Of a stretch of 64,000 nt of DNA, positions 1 to 13,749 are shown one piece after another. A model generated the notes under the pieces. The model ran no database searches. It was not told the DNA's origin and saw only the letters and a program-made list of their open reading frames with translations. The first letter of the stretch is position 1. The number at the start of each line of letters is the position of its first letter. Origin of the DNA: Phoronis australis (Eukaryota > Phoronida > Phoronidae); the NCBI GenBank assembly GCA_002633005.1, contig NMRA01000344.1:99008-163007 (forward strand), written 5' to 3'. Position numbers and translations under genes: made by a program.

Positions 1-14
1 AGTATGTACAAAAA

Positions 15-1578
15 GGGTACGTACTCTACAACTTGTGGTCACAGCCAACTTCTACCATCAAAAATTCGTTAGGTAGCTGTTTATTAGTAAGTTCTTGATC
101 AAATTGAAGAAGTATCATATACTAAAGTAAAAAACTTATTACCGTGCTGATCAAGTTGTTCTAGATTATGATACATTGCATGTCTTAGCACAGTATACTG
201 AGAATTTCTTCTCTTGCAATATGATTCTTACACAAAGAAAATGACAGGTAATTACTTTTTTCAAAAACTTTATTCGTGCTATTTGCCTAGTTTTCAACAC
301 ATTCACCAGTTGGTCAAAATAGTTAAAGCAATGTTAGGCCTAGTGTTCAACTTGCAAACAGTAAAAATGGTACTGGTTGGGGGTACGTACACTACGCACA
401 GTCAATCAACTTCAAATTTTGACTAAGTTACAAGTGTATGCGATGATCTTGAGTTTTTTGCTGCCTCTACTTGTTGTTTTGTTGCAAGTTGTCTTGAGAG
501 ATAGATAACCTACCTATGCAACATCAGTTGTCACATGACATGTCTTTTAGGATGTTACTAGCCAAGAACTGTGCGGCATTTTATTTCCCACAAATTTGAT
601 AGTGTCCATTGTTTTTTTGTTTTGTCATACTGGGTGCATTTTGGAAATATCTGTATAGTTCATGAGAACAGCAGTATGCAAAAATACTTGTTGGCAATAC
701 TTTATAGCACAGAGGTTGGAGGTACGTACACTACACAGAGGTACGTACACTACATTTCAATGACTTGTCAGATTTATAAAAAGTACTCAGAATCTACTGA
801 GAGTAAAAGCTCACTTACCAAATCTATTCAAAGAGAACAAACAAATAGTACAGCATAAATGTGTATATCTGTCTGTCATTCTTTGAAAACAGGCACGTGT
901 TAAAATATAGGGGTATGTACACTACACAAATGTAACATTTCACTCAAAACAAATGCATTTGTAATTAACACCCTTTTAACCTAGCATTTTAATGGAGGAA
1001 ACTGTGTGTGACAAATGTTGCATACTTACCATTTAATATTTTTGTTTCATGGTATTTGTTCACATCGGGGTACGTACACTACATTTCCATGACATGTCAG
1101 GTTTGTAACTAAATACTAAGAATCTACTGAGAGTTAGTTGATTTACTAAATCAATTCAAAGAGAAAAAATAAAAAAACACAGCATTCATGCGCATATTTG
1201 CCATACTGAAAAAGGCACAAATTAAAATATGGGGATACGTACACTACACAAATGCTAATAGTTCTCTCAAAACAAATGTATTTGCAATAAATACCCTTTT
1301 AACCTAACATTTTAAGAAGAGAAACTGTCTATGACCAATGTTGCTCACTTACCAAGTGATATAATTTTCATGGCATTTTTAATCATGGGGGTACATACAC
1401 TACAAAAGGAGGTACGTACACTACATCACTGTTTCTGCATCACATGGTAACATAATATTGTATGGACATTTATTTTTCTTTTGTGATAATAAGCACCATG
1501 TTGTTATTTAAAAGGCAATAATTTCATTTGTAATGACCAGTTGTGTCATTGGATTTCACATGGGGGTACGTACACTAC
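15..1578. repeat. cluster of ten GGGGTACGTACACTACA motifs
   Basis: A 15-17 bp motif, consensus GGGGTACGTACACTACA, recurs on the plus strand at about 15, 381, 721, 740, 911, 1067, 1231, 1388, 1410 and 1562. Its core GTACGTAC is self-complementary. Spacing is irregular (19 to about 370 bp) and the sequence between copies is AT-rich and mostly unique, so this is neither a simple satellite nor a CRISPR array. Short reading frames across it encode the repeated peptide GGTYTT, which merely translates the repeat. Function unknown; it could be part of a larger repeat family or a cluster of binding sites. Confidence 0.8.
740..1395 (+). repeat. diverged tandem duplication, about 330 bp unit
   Basis: The segment from about 740 to 1065 is repeated at about 1069 to 1395. 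Shared blocks include ACTACATTTC, GAATCTACTGAGAGT, AAAACAAATG and ACCCTTTTAACCTA. Each unit carries two of the GTACGTAC motifs. The copies differ by many substitutions and small indels, so the duplication is old. Confidence 0.75.
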
Positions 1579-1579
1579 A

Positions 1580-2157
1580 TTTTGTTAGCCTTTTTGGCCC
1601 ATTTTCACCATAGCAGAACCCAGTCAATATCCAAACTTTCGGTTTGTTTAGATATTGAATAATTTGCCGTAATGCCTAGGCTAACATATTCTACAGTAGT
1701 TCTTTTTATTACAGAGTGTGAACTTTAGTTTTTAACCCTTTTTACAGTAGCTGAGGGTTAGAAACGCTAAATTCACAAATTTCGTAACGAGTGCCTGTTT
1801 TATGATGAACCCTACCATTTCCCAATGATTAAGCACAACTTCGTCTAAGTGACTCTGAAAGTGACTCAATTTATTCCCAGTCATATCAAAGCAATTGCTT
1901 ACTTAATAAAATAGATTTCTTTTCTACTGTTGACAGTTGAAAATTGTAATTTTTAAAATGGTCACTCGTAACGCTAAAAATGCATGAAATTCATAGACAA
2001 AAAGATGCATAAATTTCTCAAACATTGTCCGATTTTGATGATTTTTTTTAATTTGCACAACTAAATAACTCTTTGCCATTTGGTAAGTAACCAAAAAAAA
2101 TTATTTTAGACTGCAACACAGTCAAATCTTGAATATGGACCTTGATTGTGATTTAGC
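1580..2157. other. no recognisable feature
   Basis: AT-rich sequence without a convincing exon, RNA gene or repeat that I recognise. Confidence 0.5.
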
Positions 2158-2435
2158 AATTAGGGGGGAGAGGGCACAGGTATAACCAGAATTTCGGCAC
2201 ATGCGCGCTCCAAGCCTAAAATTTAGGGATGCGGGAGTCTCGAATTTTAGGGTTTGCTGACCTGATTACAAAGAAAAAACGGTAAACGGGGTTTGTTCAA
2301 GGTCTATGCATTGTTTATTCGCCCCCGAGCCCCCGTGGATGAGCACCCGGACTGCCAAATGGTATCTGGTAGAATTTTAGGGGGGCCATGGCCCCCTTGC
2401 CCACCCTCTCTCAATCCGCCACTGCCACCAGACTG
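2158..2435 (-). repeat. dispersed repeat, G-run/GGATCC family
   Basis: Contains the blocks AGGGCACAGG, CAGAATTTCG, TTAGGGATGC, GGTAAACGGGG and GAATTTTAGGGGGGCCATGG. The same blocks recur near 12250, 25800-26095 (opposite orientation), 34670, 45920, 50400, 54200 and 57000. The outer edge typically reads GGCGGATCCAGGATTTTGAG next to a run of G. It is an interspersed repeat of unknown class and codes for nothing convincing. Confidence 0.7.
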
Positions 2436-2561
2436 CACACCGATGGTGAAATACGGCTTTTCCGATGAATACGGCTTCTACCGTGATATACAGATTGGCT
2501 CTACTTTCCCGTATATCACACTTGAATACGTCACATATACAATGGCTATATTTTCATTTGG

Positions 2562-2740
2562 GTTAAATATAGATTATTACATGGCGAAGTCGTTATCCCC
2601 CGTTATCTAGAGCCCGAGTGGATTTTGGAGAATTATCGCCCGAGGGCCGTTAGCCCTGAGGGTGATAATTCTACAAAATCCACGAGGGCTCTAGATAAGG
2701 GGGATAACGACTGAGAACATGTAATAATCTATTTATACCA
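2562..2740. repeat. long foldback (hairpin) element
   Basis: The halves 2562-2648 and 2652-2740 are nearly perfect reverse complements. The left arm runs TATAGATTATTACATG, then CGTTATCCCCCGTTATCTAG, then AGCCCGAGTGGATTTTG; the right arm mirrors it. The loop is only a few bases around GGCCGTTAGCC. It would extrude as a cruciform or form a long RNA hairpin. Most likely a MITE or foldback element. Confidence 0.8.
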
Positions 2741-2880
2741 CATACTAAACGAGAAACATTGCAATGAATCGATCTACCTTTCTCGACTCGCCTCGGCTTT
2801 GTAACTACTTTCTATGTCAGAGGCCCGGGGTCGGAGGTCGTGACCTTTTAAGAAAAGCCGAGCTATTTTTGTCAAATAAT

Positions 2881-3226
2881 NNNNNNNNNNNNNNNNNNNN
2901 NNNNNNNNNNNNNNNNNNNNNNNNNNNNNNNNNNNNNNNNNNNNNNNNNNNNNNNNNNNNNNNNNNNNNNNNNNNNNNNNNNNNNNNNNNNNNNNNNNNN
3001 NNNNNNNNNNNNNNNNNNNNNNNNNNNNNNNNNNNNNNNNNNNNNNNNNNNNNNNNNNNNNNNNNNNNNNNNNNNNNNNNNNNNNNNNNNNNNNNNNNNN
3101 NNNNNNNNNNNNNNNNNNNNNNNNNNNNNNNNNNNNNNNNNNNNNNNNNNNNNNNNNNNNNNNNNNNNNNNNNNNNNNNNNNNNNNNNNNNNNNNNNNNN
3201 NNNNNNNNNNNNNNNNNNNNNNNNNN
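2881..3226. other. assembly gap (346 N)
   Basis: Unbroken run of N. Reading frames that cross it are artefacts. Confidence 1.
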
Positions 3227-3335
3227 TATTTTTCGGAGCGTATAAGTACAGTACAATGCAGTTTGTTGAACGTGCGATTATTGCGCGTGCTCATTTAAGT
3301 ATTCTATTTTCACACTTACTGACGTCAGTCGCTGC

Positions 3336-3412
3336 GTGGTGTAGTGGTTAAAGTCGGCGACCAGCAATATTAGGGTCCCGGGTTCGACCCCGTCCTCGGT
3401 TTCCCGCCAAAT
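3336..3412 (+). repeat. tRNA-derived SINE-like unit
   Basis: Contains an A-box-like TGGTGTAGTGG and a B-box GGTTCGACCCC about 45 bases later, the spacing of a Pol III internal promoter. There is no proper anticodon arm or matching acceptor stem, so it is not scored as a functional tRNA gene. Confidence 0.5.
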
Positions 3413-3413
3413 C

Positions 3414-3435
3414 GTTATCTCACTAGTGAGATAAC
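3414..3435. repeat. 22-bp perfect palindrome
   Basis: A perfect 22-bp palindrome centred on CACTAGTG with flanks GTTATCT and AGATAAC. It lies just after the tRNA-like unit; possibly an element boundary. Confidence 0.7.
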
Positions 3436-3634
3436 TTTATGGGTTATTACACGGTTGTATCTGCCATTTGACGCTTTTATTGTGGTATAAACATGTTTAT
3501 CCCAGCTGTGTACTGACTACTGATGATATCGAGTGTTGTTTTTGCTATTTAAGTTTCTATTGACCATCTGGCCAAGAAGTGGCAGTTCTTTGTTCCAGAC
3601 ATGACTTAATTAGCCCCGCTTTTCTTTGACTTAC

Positions 3635-3804
3635 TCTTGATGGCATGCAGTCACACTTTCATCCAGGGTGTCAACACCACAGTCGCCAAAATGGCCGCCG
3701 ACGGCGTTCAGTTGGAAGTTCTCGGGGCACGCAACTGACGCTGGACCATAGATCTGTTGACAGGCACGTTTGACAGTGTTGCACTCTCCATTATAGCAGT
3801 GGGA
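3635..3804 (-). CDS. ADAM exon: cysteine-rich domain
   Basis: Acceptor GTGTTTTTCCAG, donor CAAGA/GTAAGT. Encodes SHCYNGECNTVKRACQQIYG and then ACPENFQLNAVGGHFGDC, the CYxGxC...CQxxxG...C...N..G...GxC pattern of ADAM_CR. Downstream exons were not found in the remaining 3.6 kb, which includes a gap. Confidence 0.92.
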
Positions 3805-6800
3805 CTGGAAAAACACCGGCACTAAAGTTGAACATGCACAAACCAAATTTATCCAACGGTGCGTAAGCAAGATATCTACCAATGTTGTCATCAAGATGTC
3901 TACTGATGTTGGTGCTGCCAATGATGCTGCTACAATTGCTGCTGTATGTGTTGGTGCTGCTTCAGCTTAAACTGCAAAACAACGACTTACATTTTCTCCT
4001 TGAAACGAGCACCTTGTTCCGTTCGGCCTGTGAAGATCAGCAGGACAGAATTCTGTTTCTCCTGTACAGTATTCGGGAGTGTCGCAGAATCCTTTTGACG
4101 CTCGACAAACTGATCCAGCTGTTATCTAAAAGAGATGATTATTCAAAGTACGACTAACCATTGACAAGGATGGGGATATAAGGGGCAAAATTATTACTAT
4201 CGGACACTCAATTCAAGAAAATAAACTTAATCTAATGATGCTACATATCTGATACTACTTTGTGAATCAAAAGTCGCTTCAACAGCTTCATTTGGTCTGT
4301 TTCATGCAATTTCAAGAATCGGATGTCAACACAACTTCTTTCAAATTAAGAAAACATTTTAATCGACTTTCTGAAGAGAGCCGTTATAAGGAACCGAACC
4401 AACCATCTTCGAAATTGCAGAGTCAAGTGTTGTCACTTTGGTAAAAGCTTCAAGAAGTGTATCCCATAAAACAACGGATAACGCCCCGCTGTACAGACAC
4501 GGGTGCATCTGGGATTTACTACATGTTTGTCGTGTGAGGAACACATTATATAGTTCTGGGAGATGTTCATTAACCCATGTCAAAATGCTTCGAAACGTTT
4601 GCTTCTGAAAGCAAGACATAAAACTTAGTGGTGTAAAACAAGGTTGTGACGCTAAACAATATTATTAGAATGTGTCATTTGTAACAGAGTACAAAGTAAT
4701 TCAATGACAAAAAAACGGTAGTTTTGTCGACCTCCGCAATGGGTTTTGTCAGCGTGGCGGAGAGCTCAACAATTCTGTTGATGACCAAAAGCATTGTTCC
4801 CGAGTGTCCAAGTTGGCGATACCGGCGAGGGATGATGATGGCATCATTGTGACGTTTGAAGTCGTGTGCTATCACCAAACGAAGAATCTTTAAAACTAAA
4901 CGCTCCCTCAATTGATGTAAAAATCATGTTCAAAGGTTATATGAATTAGCCACTGTTATTAAATAACGACTACTTTGTATTTGTTGAGCGCCATACGTTA
5001 AATAGAGGACTGACCTTGTTTAGCTTTTTAAAACCATGAACGTCAGGGCCCGGACTAAACAGTTCGTAAACGAAATCAAACTCGTGTTTTTAGCATTTTC
5101 CGGTCTACTTATTGAGTGAATTCCACATAAGTGTCAATTAGTCTGTGCTCGAGTGCATCGCTGTAAATGCTTACGAATTTCTAGTCCAGATTCGCACTTG
5201 TTGATCTCTAGATTCAAGCTGCAGACTCGAGCAAATGGTTGAGATTTTGAAGAAAAACTCGAAACTTCGATTTCAGATTCAAACCGTTAAATTTAATGCT
5301 GGTGTGCAAACTACATGTCGGTCAGTGCAATTATCCTCATTAGCCAGTACATGCATGTACTCGAGCATAAAACATAGATATTGTATTTGAGTTTCCACAA
5401 ACGTAGAATAGAAAATACCAAAGTAATTTGGAGTTCGACTTCGGTTAAAATTATTAGACAGCGTGACCTCATTTATCATTGCTTTAAATTTCATTTCCCA
5501 CAACAAGACAACACGGAATGATTTGCTTTCCGAAGCCGGCCCTTTTTTGGAATATTGGATGAATACCTTTAAAACTAACTGAACAGCTATACTCTAGATT
5601 ACTGAAACAATCACGTTAACATTTCACCGCTGCATTTCTTCTCGACAGTTGCTGTTGGTTTTTGAGAATGGAGCTATTCGGAGAATTCTCATCGCGGTGT
5701 CGCTGTTGTACTACTGGCGATTGAATTGCGGGCGTCGCTGTCGGCATGTAAACAGCTGGCGAGTTTCCAGTTAGTCAAAGTGATGTCACCGGAATGAGGG
5801 CAAAACCCGCCATATTGTTCTTGTTTTGTCCCGAGTCTTTGCTACACACGCGAAATCTTACTGGAGTATTTATGCCGAAGTTTACGCTTAAAACGTTAAC
5901 ACGATTTAAGGGATGGTAGACGGATCGTGGAATAAATGTGAATGGACGAAGAAACTTCTTATGTTGTGCGAAGCTGTGAACGGACTGAAATTGGAACCCG
6001 ACCCTGTCTAGGCCTGAATGCCGCGGGCATACAGGGGCGATAGTAGCCTGTATCGCCATAGAAAGTTTCTCATTTTAAAATACAGCAAATAAAATCAATT
6101 GAAACATGCATATGTGCACATGGAGCTATAATTAACACATACCCTGACTCTGGATACAATTTAGTCTACAAATAACTTGAACATATCCATCAAAACCTCA
6201 CGGTTCGCTTGAGTTTCTCTCACCGGGCGCTATTTTGAGGACGTTACGTCAAATCACGCCTGTTGACGACCAAAAAGTCCAAGGGACACATATCTTACAA
6301 ATTTCACTTGATATTTTCTCATGCTATTGTGCAGGTGTCACGCGCCAGGTCACGCACTTCGCTCAGTCTCACCTGACTCAGTGGTTATCGCAAGCGCGGA
6401 CAAAGTTAACAGTAATCAAAAAGTGGAGTTGGAATTCTTCGCCAAAGTCACCTGAATTCCCGTAGCTATGCTTCATCGAAGATATGCTTAGAAGCAGAAA
6501 GGATCACTGAAGAAAGTACGCGCCTTTTAGGTGATAATTTTAGGTGTAGACTGTATTTTTGATGAGATGAAAACTTAATCAGTGAGCCGATTTCGCCTAC
6601 CGCCCGTTTAAACTACACGGGACGAAATTAGTACAGAACGCGATGGAACGTATTGTAGTGCGAATCTGAATTTCATTTGCCATGCTTGTTTGACATTTTT
6701 CACACTAAAAGATTAAAAACTAGAAGTAGCCAACAGAATACACTCTGCTACCGTATCGGGCAAATGGCAAAACGACAAGCTTTTGCCCCACTTCCGGTGA

Positions 6801-9800
6801 CGTCACAGTTAAGTCTCACATAATCTCGCGTTATTGTTATAAACTCGCAAAAGGACTAGGGTTATCAAAATACGTCGTCTCGCTAAGCCTCATTATTGCT
6901 ATTGTCCCTGGTGCAAGTCTTCGACAGGTAGTCACAAATTCCTAAAAGAACTAAGGTTGCCACACGAATGGAAAATTGCGGTCAAAAGGGTCAACCAAAT
7001 GACAAGAAGTGTGTGGATGCCGGAGCCTTACTGTGTACTCTATGCATTCCCATTGAGAGACCATATAACGGTACTTGTTAAGATTTTAGCAACCAGTTTC
7101 TATCGACATCGTTCGGTGATGTTATCCCCACCAGCTACCCCCACTCAATAACGGGTTTATTCAGTGGAACAAAGTGTCTTTTCACGGAAACTCACCCGGG
7201 ACCCGGATGGTAGGCTACCAGCACATATTCACGTTGTAGGTGGGAGTGCGCCCAATGTAAGAGGTGTATGGTGCGTGACGCTCAGAAGTCAAGGGTGACT
7301 TTTTCACAGCAGTTTCTCTTCAAAACTATGCTGTGTCCGATAAAATTCTCTAGATGAGTGAGTTTCCTTATTTTATAGCGCACCCCACCCCCAGAACTAC
7401 CAGATTAGTTACCGAATTTACATGAATGAGCTATTCAGCAAATGTCGTAACATTGCATTGGAATAAAAATTGAACCTAGAATGAATTTTATTTGTTGAGA
7501 TCAGAAACACATTTAAGGTGGCATGAAAAATACACATTATTAAATCACTTTTAGCCTGTTTCACATATTTTAATTCAGATCTTAAATTAGACTTGGGTAC
7601 AAAGATTATTAGTTGATGCATATAAACATGAAGATGAAACGTCAAGACTATGTTCTGCCTTACAAAAGTAGTTTTGTCTTGTGTTTTCTTTTATAATTTG
7701 CTAATATTTCCCTGATTATTCTGTTACAGGTGAGAGAAAACGACTGAAACCAGACGCCTGACTGTCTATTTAACCTTTGGACAACGTAAAAAGCAATCCT
7801 TCAGCAATAACCTAAGACAATTGAACCTAATTCAGAAAGTCAGCCCTTGATATGCCTGATTATGGACTCCGTTACATTGGGAAAATTACAATTGTTTTTA
7901 ATCATGTTGTTTCTTTGTATGTGTGTGGTTGTTCAGTTTGCCATTTCGTTTTTAAATACACTGATACTTTTTTTTCAAACCTTGTGCATAGCAAATTCTT
8001 ATCCAGCTAGCTACAATTGAAAACTTACTTTTCTTTCATGTGGAACTCTTGTTGACAAGTTAACACCAAATTTAAAATTGTTCAAAGGCCTTCTTAAGAA
8101 AGCTCTAAAAATAATTACAAACACAGATCAAATGCAAACAAACGGAATACTTCATTTTGATCGCTGCGCATTTCTATAGGTCAACAGGAAAATGACAATT
8201 CGCAAGCGTAATCAGTAATAATTTCACCTTTATAAAGAATCAGCACGGCTGCATTGTATGGGGGTTTAAAACTGAAGAAATATTGTGGTTTCCATAATTA
8301 GTGACAAATTTGCCTGTTGATGAAAAATTTATTCGATCATCAAAGTGTAACATCAACGGACTTTCTATTGACAATAAGACAATCGATGCAGTCACTGAAT
8401 GTCATTTCCCCCAATAATGTGTACCAAATTGAAACGTTTTACCGTTAGTATAATGCCTTTCTTCTGAAAGGAAAGGTTAATGTTACTCCATGAGAAAGGA
8501 CAGGTATTTACACCAGATTCTTTTGGTTTTCATTTCACTGGGATCTAGTTTCAGTGACCTATAGACAGATTCCATAACGGAAACAGCCGAATCCTGGGGA
8601 GCGCCATATTGAGGTCACGCCATTACAGGCATGGCAGACTAAACACTGAAGTCAGTACAGTCTGTCTGTAAATTAAGCCTTCTGAGCTGGTGTGTCTGCT
8701 TGTGTTTTGTATTTGGTAGCAGATCAGCTGTTTTGAAATCATTGATAGGGGATGAAACTATAGCCAGTACAAATCGCACAATACTGCAAAGTATATGGTT
8801 AAAATTGCACTAAATCATGGGTACACCAAGTACGTATCTAAAGCATTTAGGGGTAGGTGCAGTGACAAATACCTAATTGTAGAAAAATCTGGATTTCTGG
8901 AATACCTTTTACCTAAAGACGCAGTTGTGGCAAGTAGAGGTTTTACTATTGATGACCAACTGTTTTCAAGACGAGTTAAGTTAAACACACCAGCTTTCAC
9001 CAAAGGTAAGTCACACCCGTAGTTAAAAAGATCTGACAAAAACACCACGTGTTTCCACAGTTAGAATCCATGTGGAGCGAGCAAAACGAAGACTTAGTTT
9101 TCAAAATTTTGAGTACCGTTTTCAAAATTTTGAGTACCGGTATTCCAGTGTCAAGCACAAAATCAGCGCATAACTACTTGATTGTGTGTGCTGGCCGGGA
9201 TTGTGAACCTATGTGCTGATCTGATCAGAAATCAAAAGTTGGAAGACATGGACTAACTTACAGAGTTTTTATGTTGCCCATTCCAAGTGATAGCATGCAC
9301 TGTTTCCTTTGGGGAAAGTTGGTATACAATTTGAGAAATTGCAATTTATACCAAAGGTGTACTGAGGCAAAGCATGCATGTGTCATAATATATGATTCAA
9401 ATATGGCTGGCTTGGAAAAACATTCAAAGTACTTCAAGCAATGAAGACGGTAAAGGCTTTGCAAAAGTAAATCCTCTTAGCCTCAACTTCGTCCACGAGG
9501 CGTTCAAGAAATTTCTGAAAGTAAAATGTACGCAATCGTGCAACACTTTGCTCAACAAAGCTTTCACTGTATGGCACACCTATGTCATAATAAAGTCATT
9601 GTCACGAACTTTAAAATTAGCGCACGTGAATAAACTTCGTGCTTCTGTTTTGGCCTAAAACAAATGTGATCAAAGTCATTGTCAGTTGTGTACAAAACAA
9701 GTTTTGCTTTCTTAAGTCCAGTACAAAACATGGTTGTTGATACTATTTTTTAAATGGACTGCTTGATATGGGTATCACCAGGAAAGTAATGTTGTGCAAC

Positions 9801-12800
9801 TGAACTAAGTGACTCACGAAAATAATCTTAAGAACTTAGGGAAATCATAAGAAATTCATCACAATGTTGCCATAATAGGAAATGGTTATTTGGCTCTGGG
9901 ATGTTTCTGTGAACACTGTTTCATCCTGTTTAGAACATGTGTGGGATGGATTCCAGCACATCTTTGATTCCAGGGAACAGTTCAGCCTCAATGAAGAAAG
10001 TAAACAAGTATATGAACAAACCTGGAACAGATCCATTTGAAATAATTAAAACATAAGTTAGAACAATAAACAAACATCAAATTTATGTCACATCACATAT
10101 TTAATAACACACAGACCTTGTATAATCCAATAACACGACTTTGAATAGCTCACTAGCATGCTGAACAGCTGCGCTGTTTTTGTTTTTGGCATTCTTGTAA
10201 TGGCTGACTTGGGTATGCGAAGCCTGTGGCTATAGTACGAAGTTACAAGATCTCTATCTGTAAAAAGGTCCAGTTTCGGCACGTGGCTTTTCTTCGTGCA
10301 ACCTCGTTCAGCCACACATGACTCATTGCCTATAAAAGGGCATCCTCACCAATGAGGTTGGCTTGTGTAGCAGTTTGATATAGTTCCTTTTCAAACACAA
10401 ACAATCCACTGGCACATTGTCTTAAGGTAACTTAGTACTGCGATTCACATTTCTCCAAGGCCACTGACTTGTACAGCTTGTCTATTTTGCGGCTTGGAGT
10501 GGCCTTAAAATGTCACTGAACCTGGAACAAATATTAAAATGTGAATTATTAAGTACTCCATGTTGGGTCAAAAATGCTACCCCTGTTTTGCAAAAATACC
10601 ATATGGTGACTGCTCTACAATTTCACACAAAATTAAATAATTACTATTTCAAGAAAGCAAGGGTGTATATAATAAGTATTGTATAAAACTGCCTCTTTAT
10701 TTTTCATTCATAGCCATAAGAATTCTTTAAACGTATCACTTGTCTCCAAAGTATGCAAGTTATTTGAGACAACTTTAAAGTTTTAAAAAACCTTTGTTAC
10801 CCATTTTCAAGTCTTAGATACTTTCAGCAATTTCAAACTCCAATTACAGATTCATGGCATACTTCTGGTCTAAGGCTGAGGGAACAGTTTTTCAGACATT
10901 TTTATTTTTTTCTAATTGAAGATATGAAGACTTGGGTCATTTAAAAAATGATGGATAATCTTTCTGTTGTTTAAAAGTAATTACAAATCGTAAGGCACCA
11001 TCAAAAATGCAATTTTCACAAAAAATAGTAGTTATTTGACTTTATAAACGACTTGCTACATTTCAAGGCATGAGTTAAGACTATTCAGTCATTGAGAATT
11101 CAGAAAATGTAATATATTTTTATGGGTTTACAATTGATAGCAAAACAGTTTCATGAAATAAACTCAAAGGAACTTCATGAAGGTTAAGAATTACCTCACC
11201 ATGCTCTTTTACCCAGACACTAAATTACCTGTTATTTCCACACATTCAGTTGCACCAAATTTTACACCCCAACCCTCTATGCCAACCCCTCGCTAAGGAC
11301 CTGAATAAGTAAATTAACAAAACGACTTACATACCTTTCTTTAAAAATAGATGTCCCTTTTCAAAGACTTTGTTCGATGTCTCCGATATAGAAAGTAGGC
11401 TTTGACAACAGATCTGAACTGGATGGGAAGATCTTGCTTGTTAGCTGCAGTCAACTGTTTAAAACCAATTTTTGTCCATTCAAGGACGGTGGAGAAGCGA
11501 TGAATATCTCCTCTGCGCGGTACAAGCCCTCAAACCTAAAAACCGAAGGTCACGTGAAAACAGACATGATAGATTTCCATTTCAACGTGTAATAGATTTC
11601 CGGAAGACAGGATAGGGAGTAAACAAATAGTCTAATGCCAATGAATATTTGTCACGTACTCTTTGCCATTGGGCTTGGATTGTGACCTTAACCCACTAAC
11701 CAATATCGAGTTGACAGCATAAACATTCAGCATTGATTGATATAACTGTCACTGATAAACCTGTTAAAAATCATTCCAGACATTAATAATACTGCCTTGA
11801 CATACGAAAAGATCCCGAGTGTAACGTCAAGTCTCGTAACAGACATCAAAACAAACAAAGATTAACCCAACTGGCCACCGCCGCGAAGTCGACACCGGCG
11901 AGTAGCCTACCTCAGTCAACAAGCATCAGTAAAATAAACATGGAATAATCGTTAAAGTAATCACAAACCTTACCTTTGTATAAGGTCGTGCTTACTTCCT
12001 CTCATAGAAGCCCTTTTTACGCAATCTCAGATTCAGTTGGCACGGCTGCAAGCCATTTCTCTCGAAAACGAGGCTGCTTAATCTATCCACGCGCGCCCTC
12101 TAGTTAATGTAAATTTTCCGAATAGCCCATTCCATCTGCAAATGGCTTCCCTGACGGATTGCCTGATTATTCAAGGTGAAGACTATAAACAACTCTTAAG
12201 AAACGCAGCCTGGTCTGAAGAAGTCCGAAGGGAAGTTCAAAGTCCGAACTCATGGGCGGCCCTAGGATTTTGAGTTAGGGCGGCACGCTGAAGTACTAGC
12301 CAGGATTTTGCCCGTCAGACATTCACACCCCCGAAGTGACAAATGGAATCTGGGAGAATTTTAGGGGGACATGGCCTCTTTGGCTTCCCTCTATATCCGT
12401 CTCTGGAACCTGATATATCTGCGGGATAATTCTTGTAGAAAGTTGATGCAGGAGGGTTTTAAACTAAATCAAAGACGTCTGGCAAGACTGTGGTTCCGGG
12501 GTCTTAAAGTAGCGGCAGTGCATTTATCGTCACCAATGAATTTCGTTATTTTTGTTTGGAAACGATACTTTTTGTCCACACTACGATTTTCCGCCAATGT
12601 ACATGTAAGAGCAAATTATGGCATGACGCTGTTTTACATGCAAGGATAACTTCGATGCGTCTCTGCATTGGCGACCAAAGTGTGTTTTCTGGCAATGGTC
12701 TTACAACCCTGTAGCATCAGGATCACGTAGACAAAGCCAAATGGTTCGTGCAGGTTTTATGGTTAGATAGATTGCCTTTTCGTTAATGGTTGGAGTAGGT

Positions 12801-13669
12801 GGCCCATGCACAGTCTGTAGGAACAAATTTCCACTCGCTCCGTGCAAGCCTTAAAAAAAGAAAAACATCCGAACCAGCGTGTCTGCGGACATGCAATGAC
12901 TGGTCATCACAGAGAGTGCACTAGTGGAGCATCCAACTCGTGATGTCGACAGAACTTGTGTGTGAAGTGTTCCTGGCCCTTAAGGTGAATTTCAGTGCAC
13001 AATGTCAGTTAGTTAATACCAGAAAATTTTATACGGGGATTTTACATGAAAAAGTTCGTACCACGGGTGTTTTAGGTCCCAAGCAAAGTAAGTTAGGTTG
13101 AAATAAAGTGCCTTTCAGCGTAATGCTTAAGTCTTACAGAGCAGGTGTCGAGATCGCAACACGGCCCAGTAGCACAATGGGCATTCTCCACCAATTTGCA
13201 TGTCTCAGCCTGGCAGCATTTGTTGGTACAGAACATCACCAGACCACAGTCACACTGTTCGCTATCTTCGACTAACCCATTGCCACACCTCGGACCATAC
13301 ATAATACTGTCTGGAACGTTCAGTAAGCAGATGTCTTTACCCAAACGAGCGGTGTCCAGTAAGGCCTGCACAGAACAGTCAGACCACGAAAAGGAAGTAT
13401 CCCTGTAGGAATTAAATGGAACTACGAGCGATCGTCTTGCACAGACCTTTGCTTTTAACGTAAGTTACGTTATTATATCACCTAGATTTGGAACTCAGTA
13501 GAATGTATTGGGTGGACACAGTGAGTGTATGTAATAATTAATAATAAATACTTAATTTATTAGAATATTGCAATTAAACACATAACTTGTCCATATACAT
13601 ACACATATACATACAATCATACATGCATACATACGTACATACATACATACATACATGCATTCCTCTACG

Positions 13670-13749
<80 letters not shown>

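Noticed and set aside
15..1578. CRISPR-like array
   Set aside because: Spacing of the GTACGTAC motif is irregular and spacers themselves are duplicated; eukaryotic context.
2764..3351. 195-codon frame across the first gap
   Set aside because: Most of it is N; an artefact of the gap.
3336..3412. Functional tRNA gene (also at 55228-55303)
   Set aside because: Pol III boxes are present but the anticodon arm and full cloverleaf are not; SINE-type unit more likely.
13145..13408. 87-codon plus-strand frame
   Set aside because: Complement of the ADAM disintegrin exon.
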